Source: Candidatus Aminicenantota bacterium
Lineage (GTDB): Bacteria > Acidobacteriota > Aminicenantia > Aminicenantales > UBA4085
NCBI GenBank assembly: GCA_003141555.1
Contig: PLMN01000025.1
Span: forward strand, 62,001-126,000
DNA length: 64,000 bases
Reading direction: 5' to 3'
Below the pieces are notes generated by a model that had not been told where the DNA came from, ran no database searches, and saw only the letters and a list, made by a program, of their open reading frames with translations. A program made the position numbers and the translations under genes. Every line of letters starts with the position of its first letter. The stretch's first letter is position 1. This document shows, piece by piece, positions 43,468-52,018 of this stretch.

Positions 43468-43496
43468 TTGACATCACCCGGGGCCGACGCTATGAT
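43468..43496 (+). promoter_or_regulatory. Sigma70-type promoter of the HlyD/MacB-like operon
   Basis: TTGACA (43468-43473), 17-bp spacer, TATGAT (43491-43496). It contains the apparent ATG at 43492, which therefore cannot be a start codon, and supports initiation at 43519. Confidence 0.85.
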
Positions 43497-43518
43497 TCCG
43501 GGCGGTCCGGGAGGCTTC

Positions 43519-44772
43519 ATGTCGAGACGGCTGCTCATCTGGCTCATTGTCCTTCTCGTTCTCGCCGGGGCCGTGGTCTGGATCTCTCGGGCCGTTCGCT
43601 CCAGCCCGGTCGCGGTCGCCGTTTGGGACATGAAGAAAATGGACATCCAGGAGACCGTCACCGGCGTCGCCACGGGGTATATCGAACCGGCGAAGCGCAT
43701 TTCCATCCAGCCCGAGATTTCGGCCCGGATCAGAGAGGTCAAGGTCAAGCGCGGCGATCGGGTCAAGGCTGGACAAACCCTCGTCGTCCTCGATGATTCG
43801 GATCTCAAGAACCAGGTCCTCGCCCTGGACGCGGCCCTTCCGCTTTTCGAGGCCCGGCTGAAACAGGCCAAGGCTCATGCGGGCCAACTCCATCTGGACT
43901 TTGACCGGGCTCAACGGCTGTTCAATGCGGGCTCTCTCACCGTTCAACAGTTTGAAAACGCGAAGATGGCGATCGATCTGGGAACGGCGGAATTGGAGGC
44001 GTCCGAATCCGCCCTGCATCAAGCCCGGGTGAACCGCGACATCGCCGTTTCGTCGCTGAGAAAAACCCTGGTCACGGCGCCGTTCGACGGGGTTCTCCTG
44101 AACTCCACCCTGGAGGCCGGCCAGCTCTGGAGCGGACTGGCCCTGACTTCGTTGTCCGGCGGGTCCCTGGCGGCGGGATTCGGACGGCCGGAGACCGCCG
44201 GCGTGACTCCCGAAGCATCGACGCTCCTCTCTCAGGCCCAAGGTTCCGGGCCATCCCAAGGCCAGCTGGAGCTCGCGGACGATTCGCAGATATTCGTGGT
44301 CGTCGATGTGGATGAGAGCGACTACGGGAAGCTCAGGCTCGGACAGCCGGCTTCCCTGACCATCGAGGCGCTCGGCAAGCGGAAGGTGGTCGGAAGCATC
44401 GTCGAGATCTTTCCGTTCATCTCCCGGGCCCTGGACCAGAACCGGACTTCGCGGGTGAAGATCCGGCTCGATCCCGGGCTCACGGCCGGCGTCCTCCCCG
44501 GGATGTCGGTCAACGCCGAGATCCTGATCTCGTCCCGGACCGACATCCTGGCCGCCCCGACGGCCGCGATCCTCCTCCGACCCAAGGGAAAGGTCATCTA
44601 CCGGGTAGCGGGCGGAAGGCTCGAGGAGACGATCGTCAAGACCGGGATCTCCAATTGGGAATGGAGCGAAATCACCTCGGGCCTCGCCGTCGGAGACCGG
44701 ATCGCCAGGCCGCCGGAGAACGCCGCGCTCAAGGACGGCCTGCGGGTGGTCGAGAAAGACCGCGAGTCCTAG
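43519..44772 (+). CDS. HlyD/MacA-like periplasmic adaptor subunit
   Basis: 417 aa from the ATG at 43519 (GGGAGG upstream, promoter just before). One N-terminal membrane helix (RRLLIWLIVLLVLAGAVVW) is followed by a lipoyl-like half (RISIQPEISARIREVKVKRGDRVKAGQTLVVLD), a coiled-coil hairpin (about 85-180), the second half (VTAPFDGVLLNSTLEAGQ) and beta-barrel and membrane-proximal domains. A Gly/Ser/Pro-rich insert near 215-250 is unusual. It links an inner-membrane transporter to an outer-membrane channel. The permease gene follows 9 bp later. Confidence 0.88.
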   Translation: MSRRLLIWLIVLLVLAGAVVWISRAVRSSPVAVAVWDMKKMDIQETVTGVATGYIEPAKRISIQPEISARIREVKVKRGDRVKAGQTLVVLDDSDLKNQVLALDAALPLFEARLKQAKAHAGQLHLDFDRAQRLFNAGSLTVQQFENAKMAIDLGTAELEASESALHQARVNRDIAVSSLRKTLVTAPFDGVLLNSTLEAGQLWSGLALTSLSGGSLAAGFGRPETAGVTPEASTLLSQAQGSGPSQGQLELADDSQIFVVVDVDESDYGKLRLGQPASLTIEALGKRKVVGSIVEIFPFISRALDQNRTSRVKIRLDPGLTAGVLPGMSVNAEILISSRTDILAAPTAAILLRPKGKVIYRVAGGRLEETIVKTGISNWEWSEITSGLAVGDRIARPPENAALKDGLRVVEKDRES

Positions 44773-44781
44773 CCCATCGTC

Positions 44782-46002
44782 ATGAAGCGCGACCTGAACA
44801 TCTGGGAATCCGTCCGGGTGGCGTTCCGCGTCCTCGGCGAAAACAAGCTCCGGACGGGCCTGACGATGCTCGGGATCATCATCGGCGTCTTCGCCGTCAT
44901 CTCCCTGGTCTCGCTGGGCCACAGCGCCCGCCTCTACGTCGCCGACCAATTCGCGGGCATGGGGAGCAATCTCCTGATCGTCACGCCCGGCAAGCGGGAA
45001 ACGATCCGTTCGAGCTGGATCGTCGGCGCGGCCAACGTGCACAAATTGACGATGGCCGATTCCGACGCCATCCGCCGGCGCCTGCCCTCCATCAGCGCGG
45101 TGGCCCCGTTTATCCTCGGCTTCGGCCTGGTCAAGCAGGAAGGCCTTTCCAGGAACACGCTGGTGAGCGGGACCGGGCCCGAATATCCATTCGTCCGGGA
45201 CAGCGTTCCCGAGCTCGGCCGGTTCATCAGCCAGGACGATGTCGACGGCGAGCGACGCGTGGCCGCCCTCGGAAGCAAGGTCCGGACGGAATTGTTCGGC
45301 GCGGAAAATCCCCTGGGAAAGCTCATCCTGGTGATGGGGACGCCGTTCCGGGTCATCGGCGTGCTTGGATCCAAGGGGGCGACCCTCGGCTTCGACCTGG
45401 ACGACCAGGTGTTCATCCCCCTGACCGCGGCCCGCCGCCTGTTCAATACCGACGCCCTGGTCGAGATCATCACCCGGGCCAGGTCCAACGACGAGGTCGG
45501 CGTCGCCGAAGCGGGCATCAAGGAACTGATCCGGTCGCGGCACAACGGCGAGGAGGACATCACCGTCATCTCCCAAAACCAGATGCTGTCCACGCTCAAT
45601 TCGATCCTCGATGCCCTGACGTTCACCCTGGTGGCCATCGCGGCCATCTCCCTGATCGTCGGGGGGATCGGGATCATGAATATCATGCTCGCCTCCGTCA
45701 ACGAGCGCACCCGGGAAATCGGCCTGCGGAAGGCGGTGGGAGCGCGCCCGCAGGACATCCAGGCTCAATTCCTGATCGAGTCCGCGGTTCTCTCGTTGAT
45801 CGGCGGCCTGACCGGCGTCCTCCTAACCGGGGTGGCCTTGGTCGTGGCCCGTTGGGCCAGCCCCTCCCTGCCGGTCGTCATCACCCCATGGGCCGTGGCC
45901 CTCGCCGTGACGTTCTCGGCCGCCACGGGCATTTTCTTCGGGGTCTACCCCGCCCGCCGCGCGGCGCGCCTCTCGCCGATCGAAGCGCTGAGGAACGAGT
46001 GA
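44782..46002 (+). CDS. MacB/FtsX-like ABC transporter permease
   Basis: 406 aa. An N-terminal membrane helix (TGLTMLGIIIGVFAVISLVSL) precedes a large periplasmic MacB_PCD domain (55-270). Three C-terminal helices carry the FtsX core (LIVGGIGIMNIMLASVNERTREIGLRKAVGARPQDI). The end PARRAARLSPIEALRNE is typical of MacB. No ATPase domain is in the protein and no ATPase gene is next to it, so the partner must be encoded elsewhere. With the adaptor at 43519 it should form a tripartite exporter; the substrate is unknown. Confidence 0.9.
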   Translation: MKRDLNIWESVRVAFRVLGENKLRTGLTMLGIIIGVFAVISLVSLGHSARLYVADQFAGMGSNLLIVTPGKRETIRSSWIVGAANVHKLTMADSDAIRRRLPSISAVAPFILGFGLVKQEGLSRNTLVSGTGPEYPFVRDSVPELGRFISQDDVDGERRVAALGSKVRTELFGAENPLGKLILVMGTPFRVIGVLGSKGATLGFDLDDQVFIPLTAARRLFNTDALVEIITRARSNDEVGVAEAGIKELIRSRHNGEEDITVISQNQMLSTLNSILDALTFTLVAIAAISLIVGGIGIMNIMLASVNERTREIGLRKAVGARPQDIQAQFLIESAVLSLIGGLTGVLLTGVALVVARWASPSLPVVITPWAVALAVTFSAATGIFFGVYPARRAARLSPIEALRNE

Positions 46003-46013
46003 TCTCGAGGCGG

Positions 46014-46778
46014 CTAGAAGAGGGAGAAGGCCAGGCCGGCCGACACAAAGCTCCCCTGGGAGACGGTGGCATCTAAAAATAGGGCGAGCTTCGGGGCGAT
46101 TCGAAAGCGGACGTCGATCCCCAGGACGGGGGAGAAAATCCAAGAGGGCACATCCAGGCCCAGGCTCCGGATCTCATCGATCGTTTGATTCAAGGTTCCT
46201 GAAAACTTGAGATCGCCGGCCGGCGTCGTCACGACCGCCGTCTGATCCATGGAGATGTCTCCCTGAAAAGGCAAGGCCATCAAGCCGGCCTGGAGCGAAA
46301 GCTCCACGGGCCCGGCCGAGAGCGGCGTCCATCGCCCCAGGAGGGAGAGGGCGAGCCCATTGAGGCGGGTCGTGCCCTGGCCGCGCCCATCCACGGCGAC
46401 CAACGGGAATCCCAGGATGTCGAGGGATGTCGCCACGGACACGGAATACGGCACCCGAAAGTCGAAATAATCGCCTTCCAGCCCGGCTGACCAACGGCTA
46501 TCTTCAAAACGGTACCAGAGCGCCGCCGAAAAGAAATGGCCGGACGAGGAGAGGTTCACGCTCGAAACGAGCGGAGTCAAAAAGGCCTCGGAGAGGGCCG
46601 CGCCGACCGAATTGCTGAACCCGTTTCTGATCAAGCGCTCGCATTCGGTCTCGACCAGGGGCCGAAGTGGAGACAGGCTCCATCCGCCGTAAGACACTTG
46701 GATCTCGAGCGGCCGGCTCTCGGCGAGGGCCGCGCCCGCCAAGGCGATGATCAGGATCGGTATCCCTCTCGCTTTCAT
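46014..46778 (-). CDS. Predicted outer-membrane beta-barrel protein
   Basis: 254 aa. Signal peptide 1-19 (ending ALAES). The remainder alternates polar and hydrophobic residues in strand-like blocks (SAALWYRFEDSRWSAGLEGDYFDF, LNGLALSLLGRWTPL, GIDVRFRIAPKLALFLDATV) and ends in ...AGLAFSLF with the terminal Phe expected of an outer-membrane barrel. No family was recognised. It is convergent with the exporter operon, 11 bp away. The mRNA appears nearly leaderless from an extended -10 box. Confidence 0.7.
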   Translation of the reverse strand: MKARGIPILIIALAGAALAESRPLEIQVSYGGWSLSPLRPLVETECERLIRNGFSNSVGAALSEAFLTPLVSSVNLSSSGHFFSAALWYRFEDSRWSAGLEGDYFDFRVPYSVSVATSLDILGFPLVAVDGRGQGTTRLNGLALSLLGRWTPLSAGPVELSLQAGLMALPFQGDISMDQTAVVTTPAGDLKFSGTLNQTIDEIRSLGLDVPSWIFSPVLGIDVRFRIAPKLALFLDATVSQGSFVSAGLAFSLF

Positions 46779-46784
46779 GGCCTT

Positions 46785-46793
46785 ATTGTAGCA
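46785..46793 (-). promoter_or_regulatory. Extended -10 promoter of the barrel gene
   Basis: TGC-TACAAT on the minus strand ends 6 nt before the ATG at 46778. No -35 box is seen. Confidence 0.45.
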
Positions 46794-46826
46794 TAAAGGG
46801 CTCCGGAAATTTTCCGGGCGCCTCTC

Positions 46827-47801
46827 CTATTTGAAGTCCATGGTCTTTTTGAGAATCTCGTTTCCGGTGACGTTCGTCAGAGTGATGACGAGGACGTCCT
46901 GGCCCTGTCCCAGCCGGCCGACCTTGTCCGCGCCTTCGACGAGGATCGGGATCTCCCAGCGGTACGTCTTTCCGATCATCCGGTTGACCTCGGCCACCGG
47001 GAGCCGGATCTCGCGGCGGGCCTTGGATTCCCAGACCGAAGCCTTCCGGGCGTCCCGGAGCTCGAGGGCGGCCTCGAGCGTCGTAACCATCATCGTCCCG
47101 TCCGCCTTGAACCAGATGCGCTCATAGGGCATCTCGATCCCCAGGACGGCCTCGATCCGATCGGGAGCGCGGACTTGGATCTTCAGGTCCGCGTCGAGGT
47201 TCATCGGCTTGACGTTCGCCTCCTCGGCGAAGACCTTCTCGGCTTCGTCCCGGGCCTGGTTCAGGCCGTGCATGGACGTCAGGCTGTAGCTCTCCAGAGG
47301 AACGAGATCGAGGGTCTCGAGCCGGTACGTCCCCGTGCAGGAGGCGTCGATGAAGATCACGGGGTAGTTGGCGTAATACCAGACTTCCTGGCAGCGGTTG
47401 GAGGCGTTGCGGTACGGCTGGGTGATGCGTTCCGTGGGCGGCCCGTAGATGATCAGCATCCGCCCCCGATCGGTCAGCCAGCCGGGAGCGCCCTCGCCCT
47501 GGAACAGCTTGGTCGCCTGGTCGATCCGCTTGTAGTATTCGATCTTGAACGCGTTTTCCGCGGAGGACGGATCGGGATTGCGCTTTTTCCAGAACTCCTC
47601 GATGAACTTCGGCTTCTCCGAATCCGGAAGCTCGAGGAAAATCCGGCGCTCCGAGCTGCCGATGATATAGCGGACCTTGCTCACAAAATCGGCGTTGACC
47701 GGATCGAGCTTGCGCTCCAGGTTATACAAGCGGCAGGCCGCGCCGGCAAGGAGTCCGACCGCGAGGGCCAGGGCTACGGAGAGGCGAAGGCGAGAGCTCA
47801 T
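46827..47801 (-). CDS. GWxTD-family lipoprotein
   Basis: 324 aa from the ATG at 47801, preceded by AAGGAG. Lipoprotein-like signal with Cys23 (LLAGAAC). The domain block FIEEFWKKRNPDPSSAENAF and the signature GWLTD at 107-111 with RGRMLIIYGPP are intact. It resembles the lipoprotein at 7697 more than the TPR-containing forms, and both share the opening xLxRxLDPxxxDFxSKVRYxI. It overlaps the small membrane gene upstream (ATGA). Function unknown; the fourth family copy in the window, 38 kb from the others. Confidence 0.87.
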   Translation of the reverse strand: MSSRLRLSVALALAVGLLAGAACRLYNLERKLDPVNADFVSKVRYIIGSSERRIFLELPDSEKPKFIEEFWKKRNPDPSSAENAFKIEYYKRIDQATKLFQGEGAPGWLTDRGRMLIIYGPPTERITQPYRNASNRCQEVWYYANYPVIFIDASCTGTYRLETLDLVPLESYSLTSMHGLNQARDEAEKVFAEEANVKPMNLDADLKIQVRAPDRIEAVLGIEMPYERIWFKADGTMMVTTLEAALELRDARKASVWESKARREIRLPVAEVNRMIGKTYRWEIPILVEGADKVGRLGQGQDVLVITLTNVTGNEILKKTMDFK

Positions 47802-47983
47802 TTTTTCTCCTTCAGGGCGACGGCCTTGGCCCATTCGCCGAGCTTGCCGTAGGCCAGCCCGGCAAGGACGAAGACCTCGTATTGCGGCGCCTTGGCCGCC
47901 GCTCCGAGAGCGAAGATCAAGGCCAGAAAGGCGGCGGTCAAGAATGCCGCTTCTTTGAGCGGGGCCGTTCTCTCAGCGGGCAT
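47798..47983 (-). CDS. Small single-pass membrane protein
   Basis: 61 aa. One hydrophobic stretch (AAFLTAAFLALIFALGAAA, residues 12-30) followed by YEVFVLAGLAYGKLGEWAKAVALKEKK, which has TPR-like spacing. The stop overlaps the start of the GWxTD lipoprotein gene (47798-47801), a coupling that supports it as a real gene. No family recognised. The ribosome-binding site is weak. It may help insert or stabilise the lipoprotein; this is inference. Confidence 0.55.
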   Translation of the reverse strand: MPAERTAPLKEAAFLTAAFLALIFALGAAAKAPQYEVFVLAGLAYGKLGEWAKAVALKEKK

Positions 47984-48083
47984 GAATTTCTCGATGATTC
48001 AAAGTAAGCCTATCCCCCGATAAATGCAAGTCCGCTCCCCGAAGACGAACCCCGGGAATTCGAAATCGAGGGGAGCCGCGGCG

Positions 48084-48099
48084 CCCCGAAATTTCGGGG
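48084..48099. repeat. Perfect 16-bp palindrome CCCCGAAATTTCGGGG
   Basis: Lies in the 182-bp gap between the ROK gene end and the small membrane gene start, both on the minus strand. It could form a hairpin after the ROK gene, but no U-tract follows. The rest of the gap holds nothing recognised. Confidence 0.4.
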
Positions 48100-48165
48100 G
48101 CTGGGGCGGTTCTCCGCCGTTGAAATCGGGGCGCGGGTCGAGGAGGCGGCGGGCGCAGGGCCGGC

Positions 48166-49425
48166 TTATCCCGGAAGCGGCGAGAACCGGTCGTCCTGGT
48201 TCAGGTTCACGACCTCGCTGAGGATGAGCGAGACGGCGCCCATGACCGCGGCCTTGATCCCGAAGGACGCCGGCTTGATCAGGACCCCGGAGGCGATTTT
48301 ATCCAGGGCCCGGCTGTTCACGGTCTTCCGGACCTTGTCGAAGAGGAGGTTTCCGGCCTGGGCCACGCCCCCGCCGATCACCACGGCCTCGGGGCCGAAC
48401 AGGTTGATCAGATTGGCGATCCCGATGCCCAAGTACTCGACGGCCGTGTCGAAGACTTCGAAGGCCAGCGGATCTCCCTGCCGGGCGAGGGTGGCCACCA
48501 TTTCGGCCGTAACGGCGTCGAGGTTGCCCCCGCAAGCTTCCCGGAGGACGCTCGGCCGGCCTTCCCGCAACCGGGCCTGCGCGATCTTGGCGATGGCGTT
48601 CCCGGAGGATAGCGCCTCGAGGCACCCGTAGTTCCCGCATTCACAGAGGGCCCGGCTGTCCTTGTCCATCGTGGCGTGGCCGAACTCGCCGGCCAGCCCC
48701 AGGGGACCGTAGAGAGGCTTTCCGTCGATGATGATGCCCGCCCCGATCCCATAGCCGACATTGATGCAGATCAGGTTCTTGAACTGCTTCCCCAGCCCGT
48801 ACCACATTTCGCCGAGGGCCATGACCCGGGTCACGTTGTCGAAAATGATCGGGATCTTGTGGTATTGGCTCAGGGCCTCCACGACGTCCACTTTGTGCCA
48901 GTGGAAGTTGGGGGAGAACTCGACGATGTTCCGGGTCCTGTTGATCAGCCCCGCGACGGCCATCCCGATGCCGTAGATGCGCTTCTTCTTGCCGAGCGGG
49001 TATTCGATGAGCTCCCCGATCACCTCGGCCGTGGCCTTCATCACGCTGGCGAAGCCTTCCTCGACCCGGGTCGGCCGCCGGACCTCGGCGATGATCTTGG
49101 CGTCGAAATCCGAAAGGACGCCGTAGATCTGGGTCGTACCGAGATCGATGCCGATGATGAAATTGCCCTGTTCGGAGAATTTCAGGAGCGTCGGCCGACG
49201 CCCGCCCTGCGATACGCCCGCGCCCATCTCCCGGACCAGCCCTTCCTCGAGAAGCCCCTCGACGATTCGGGAGACCGTCGGCGCGCTCAATCCGCTCAGC
49301 TTGGCGATATCGGCCCGGGACACATTTTCCGTCTTCCGGATCAGATTGAGAACCTTGACCTTGTTGATCTTGTTGATGAAGCTGGCGTTTCCCGTGGAAT
49401 CAAGCGGCTTGTTTCGTGATTTCAT
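48166..49425 (-). CDS. ROK family transcriptional repressor
   Basis: 419 aa. The N-terminal winged helix (about 20-80: VSRADIAKLSGLSAPTVSRIVEGLLEEGLV) is joined to a ROK sugar-kinase-like domain starting IIGIDLGTTQIYGVL. The zinc motif CECGNYGCLEALSSG near 255, preceded by GEFGHATMD, is intact. NagC/XylR-type members bind sugars and lose DNA binding. It lies downstream of and in the same direction as the GH95 fucosidase and esterase genes, so control of glycan use is likely. Confidence 0.9.
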   Translation of the reverse strand: MKSRNKPLDSTGNASFINKINKVKVLNLIRKTENVSRADIAKLSGLSAPTVSRIVEGLLEEGLVREMGAGVSQGGRRPTLLKFSEQGNFIIGIDLGTTQIYGVLSDFDAKIIAEVRRPTRVEEGFASVMKATAEVIGELIEYPLGKKKRIYGIGMAVAGLINRTRNIVEFSPNFHWHKVDVVEALSQYHKIPIIFDNVTRVMALGEMWYGLGKQFKNLICINVGYGIGAGIIIDGKPLYGPLGLAGEFGHATMDKDSRALCECGNYGCLEALSSGNAIAKIAQARLREGRPSVLREACGGNLDAVTAEMVATLARQGDPLAFEVFDTAVEYLGIGIANLINLFGPEAVVIGGGVAQAGNLLFDKVRKTVNSRALDKIASGVLIKPASFGIKAAVMGAVSLILSEVVNLNQDDRFSPLPG

Positions 49426-49457
49426 GCACCCCCCCCAGGGTCTTTCTCAGTGTCCCT

Positions 49458-49486
49458 AACTTACTTTTTGACGGCAGGAAAATCAA
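49458..49486 (-). promoter_or_regulatory. Candidate promoter of the ROK gene
   Basis: On the minus strand: TTGATT (49486-49481), 17-bp spacer, TAAGTT (49463-49458). The -10 box is poor. Confidence 0.35.
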
Positions 49487-49532
49487 GCTTTATCTGGAAA
49501 TCAAGGCAGCGCGTCCCGAGCCGGGCGCCCGT

Positions 49533-51986
49533 CTACTTTTCCGACGTCAGCACATAGGCCGCGCCCGGCGACGTCTTGAACTCCACCACGCCGTTCTCGG
49601 GCCTCGCCGTCGCGACGGCTTTCCCTTGGGATGCGATCTTTAGGGGCGCGGCCGAGCGGACCCGGCAGGCGTTGCCCAGCCGGGAGACGAGGGTCGCCCG
49701 GTCAAGCCGCCCGTTATTCCATTTCAGCCCGACCTCGAAGCCGCCCCGGGCCACGAGGCCCGACGCCTCGCCCGCCGTCCAGGAGGCGGGCAGGGCCGGG
49801 AGGAGGCTCAACTCGCCCTCGTGCGACTGGAGGAGCATCTCGGCCACGGCCGCCGCCATCCCGAGCGCGCCGTCGACCTGCATGGCCCGGGAGCAGATCG
49901 AAAAAAGCGCCGGGGTCGTGTAATTGCGCATGGCATAGGTGAAGTTGTCCATGGCCTGGGCGGCGTCGCCCAGCCGGGCCCAGCAATTCGCCTTCCAGGC
50001 CGACGACCAACCGTTGCCCGGCAGGCCGCGCTGCTCAAGGACGACCCGGCTCGCCGCGGCCAATTCCGGCGTCCGCCGGGGCGAAATCTGGTTGCCGGGA
50101 TAGAGGCCCCAGAGACAGGAGATATGGCGGTGGCTTGTCTCGGTCTCGTCCCAGTCGTCGAGCCACTCCTGGAGGTTGCCTTTCCGACCGATCTGCATCG
50201 GCGCGAGCTTGGACCGGGCGTCGAGGACCCGGGCCTTGAAGTCGCGGTCGACGCCGAGGACGTCGGCGGCCTGGGCGACCGCGGCGAAGAGATCCCGGAG
50301 GATCTGCATGTCGATGGTCGAGCCGGAGCAGATCGAAGCCCCGGTATTGAACGTCGTGATCTCGTCGAAGAACTTGACGGCCGCCGGGCCGGCCGGGAAA
50401 TTCTCGGGCGACGTCGACGGATTCGTCACGAGCCACCCTTTCGTCGGATGGGGAACGAGGAAATCCAGGAAGAACTCCGCGGCCCCCTTGAGCACGGGAT
50501 AATACTCGCCCAGGAACGCCTTGTCCCCCGTATATAGATAATGCTCCCAGAGGTGCGTGCTCAACCAGGCGCCGCCCGTGGTGAACGCGCCCCAGCTCGC
50601 CCCGTCCATGGGCGCCGCCACCCGCCAGAGGTCGGTGTTCTGGTGGTGGACCCAGCCGCGGGCGCCGTAGGTCTCACGGGCGACCCGGCTTCCCTGATCG
50701 GTCAGCTCCTTGATCATCTTGAAGAGCGGCTCGGCGCATTCGCTCAGGTTTCCGACCTCGGCCGGCCAATAGTTCATCTGGGTGTTGATGTTGGTCGTAT
50801 ATTTGGCATCCCACATCGGGTTCTGGTCCTTGTTCCAGAGGCCCTGCAGGTTCGCCGGCTGCGTGCCCGGGCGGGACGAGGAGATGAGGAGATAGCGGCC
50901 GAACTGGAAGACCAGCGCCGCCAGCGCGGGGTCGTTCGTCCCGTCGAAGGCTTTCAAGCGCTCGTCGGTCGGAAGGCCGGAATTCGCGGTCGCAGGCAGG
51001 CTCACCGCCGCCCGCCGGAAGAGCCGTTGGTGCTCTTTGATGTGGACCGCGAGCATCGCCTCGTAGGTCTTGCCCTGGATGGCCTTCATCGTCGCTTCGA
51101 CCCGCCCCGCGGGATCGCCGCTCACGTCCTTGTAGCTGACGAAGTTCGTGGCCGCGGCGAGGACGAGAGTCACGGCGTCGGCGCCGGCGACGGAGAGCTC
51201 ATCGTCGACGACCTTGACCGTCCCGCCCTCGGCCGACGCCCGGAGGCGGGCTTCGTAGCGGAGCTTGCCCTCGACACCCATGTAGTCCGCCGATTTCCCC
51301 CTGAGGACGAGGCCGTCGGAGCCGAAGCCGTCCATCCGGAAATAGTCCGTGGCGTAGTTGGAATGGGCCTGGTTTCGGGTCCCCCGGAGCTGGCCGACAA
51401 AGGAGATCTTCCCCGGCGCGTCGGCCGTCAGCCGAACGACCAGGACCTGATCGACGGGGCTCGAAAAGACCTCGCGTTTGAATCGGACGCCGTTCTGCTC
51501 GTAGCTCGTCGTGACGACGGCCGTGTCGAGGTCGAGCTGATGGCGGTAGCTCGTCGCCGGATTCTTGCCGAGCTCAAGGACCAGCGTCCCGAGGGCCTGG
51601 TATTTCATCTGCTCGACCGGATAGCCGAGGAAGTGCCGGTTGAAAAGCGTATAAGCCTTCTTGTATTGGCCGTCGAAGATGGCTTCCCGGAGCTCGGGCA
51701 GATACGCGGCCCCGCCTTTGACCACTGTCGAATAGGGACCGCCCGACCAGAGGGTGTCTTCATTGAGCATGATCTGCTCTTCGTCGGTCTTGCCCCAGAC
51801 GAGGCCCCCCAGCCGCCCGTTGCCGACGGGGAGGGCAGCGTCCCAGGCGGCGGCGGGATGGGCATACCAGATGACCCCGGCGGGATTCGACCCGGCCGGC
51901 GTTGCGTCCCGGGCCGCGAACCCGGGCAAGGCGCCGGCCGCGATCCCTGCGGCGAGAATCAGGCCCGAGACCCGCCGTGACTTCAT
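49533..51986 (-). CDS. GH95 family alpha-L-fucosidase/galactosidase
   Basis: 817 aa from the ATG at 51986 (GAGAGG upstream), with a signal peptide ending PGFAARD. GH95 blocks: DAALPVGNGRLGGLVWG, LNEDTLWSGGP, the (alpha/alpha)6 part with PANLQGLWN, NINTQMNYWPAEVGNL, HHQNTDLW, GWSSAWKANCWARLGD and SCLWGLYPGNQISP. The C-terminal beta domain is complete. GH95 enzymes release alpha-1,2-linked L-fucose or L-galactose by inversion. Exported, so glycan trimming happens outside the cytoplasm. It follows the esterase gene by 32 bp in one operon. Confidence 0.92.
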   Translation of the reverse strand: MKSRRVSGLILAAGIAAGALPGFAARDATPAGSNPAGVIWYAHPAAAWDAALPVGNGRLGGLVWGKTDEEQIMLNEDTLWSGGPYSTVVKGGAAYLPELREAIFDGQYKKAYTLFNRHFLGYPVEQMKYQALGTLVLELGKNPATSYRHQLDLDTAVVTTSYEQNGVRFKREVFSSPVDQVLVVRLTADAPGKISFVGQLRGTRNQAHSNYATDYFRMDGFGSDGLVLRGKSADYMGVEGKLRYEARLRASAEGGTVKVVDDELSVAGADAVTLVLAAATNFVSYKDVSGDPAGRVEATMKAIQGKTYEAMLAVHIKEHQRLFRRAAVSLPATANSGLPTDERLKAFDGTNDPALAALVFQFGRYLLISSSRPGTQPANLQGLWNKDQNPMWDAKYTTNINTQMNYWPAEVGNLSECAEPLFKMIKELTDQGSRVARETYGARGWVHHQNTDLWRVAAPMDGASWGAFTTGGAWLSTHLWEHYLYTGDKAFLGEYYPVLKGAAEFFLDFLVPHPTKGWLVTNPSTSPENFPAGPAAVKFFDEITTFNTGASICSGSTIDMQILRDLFAAVAQAADVLGVDRDFKARVLDARSKLAPMQIGRKGNLQEWLDDWDETETSHRHISCLWGLYPGNQISPRRTPELAAASRVVLEQRGLPGNGWSSAWKANCWARLGDAAQAMDNFTYAMRNYTTPALFSICSRAMQVDGALGMAAAVAEMLLQSHEGELSLLPALPASWTAGEASGLVARGGFEVGLKWNNGRLDRATLVSRLGNACRVRSAAPLKIASQGKAVATARPENGVVEFKTSPGAAYVLTSEK

Positions 51987-52018
51987 GATGCCTCTCGTTG
52001 TTCCGCCCTCCGCGGCCG

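Noticed and set aside
43435-43518. HlyD-like gene beginning at the upstream ATG at 43435 or 43492
   Set aside because: A consensus promoter (43468-43496) lies across these codons, and the hydrophobic anchor with a ribosome-binding site begins at 43519.
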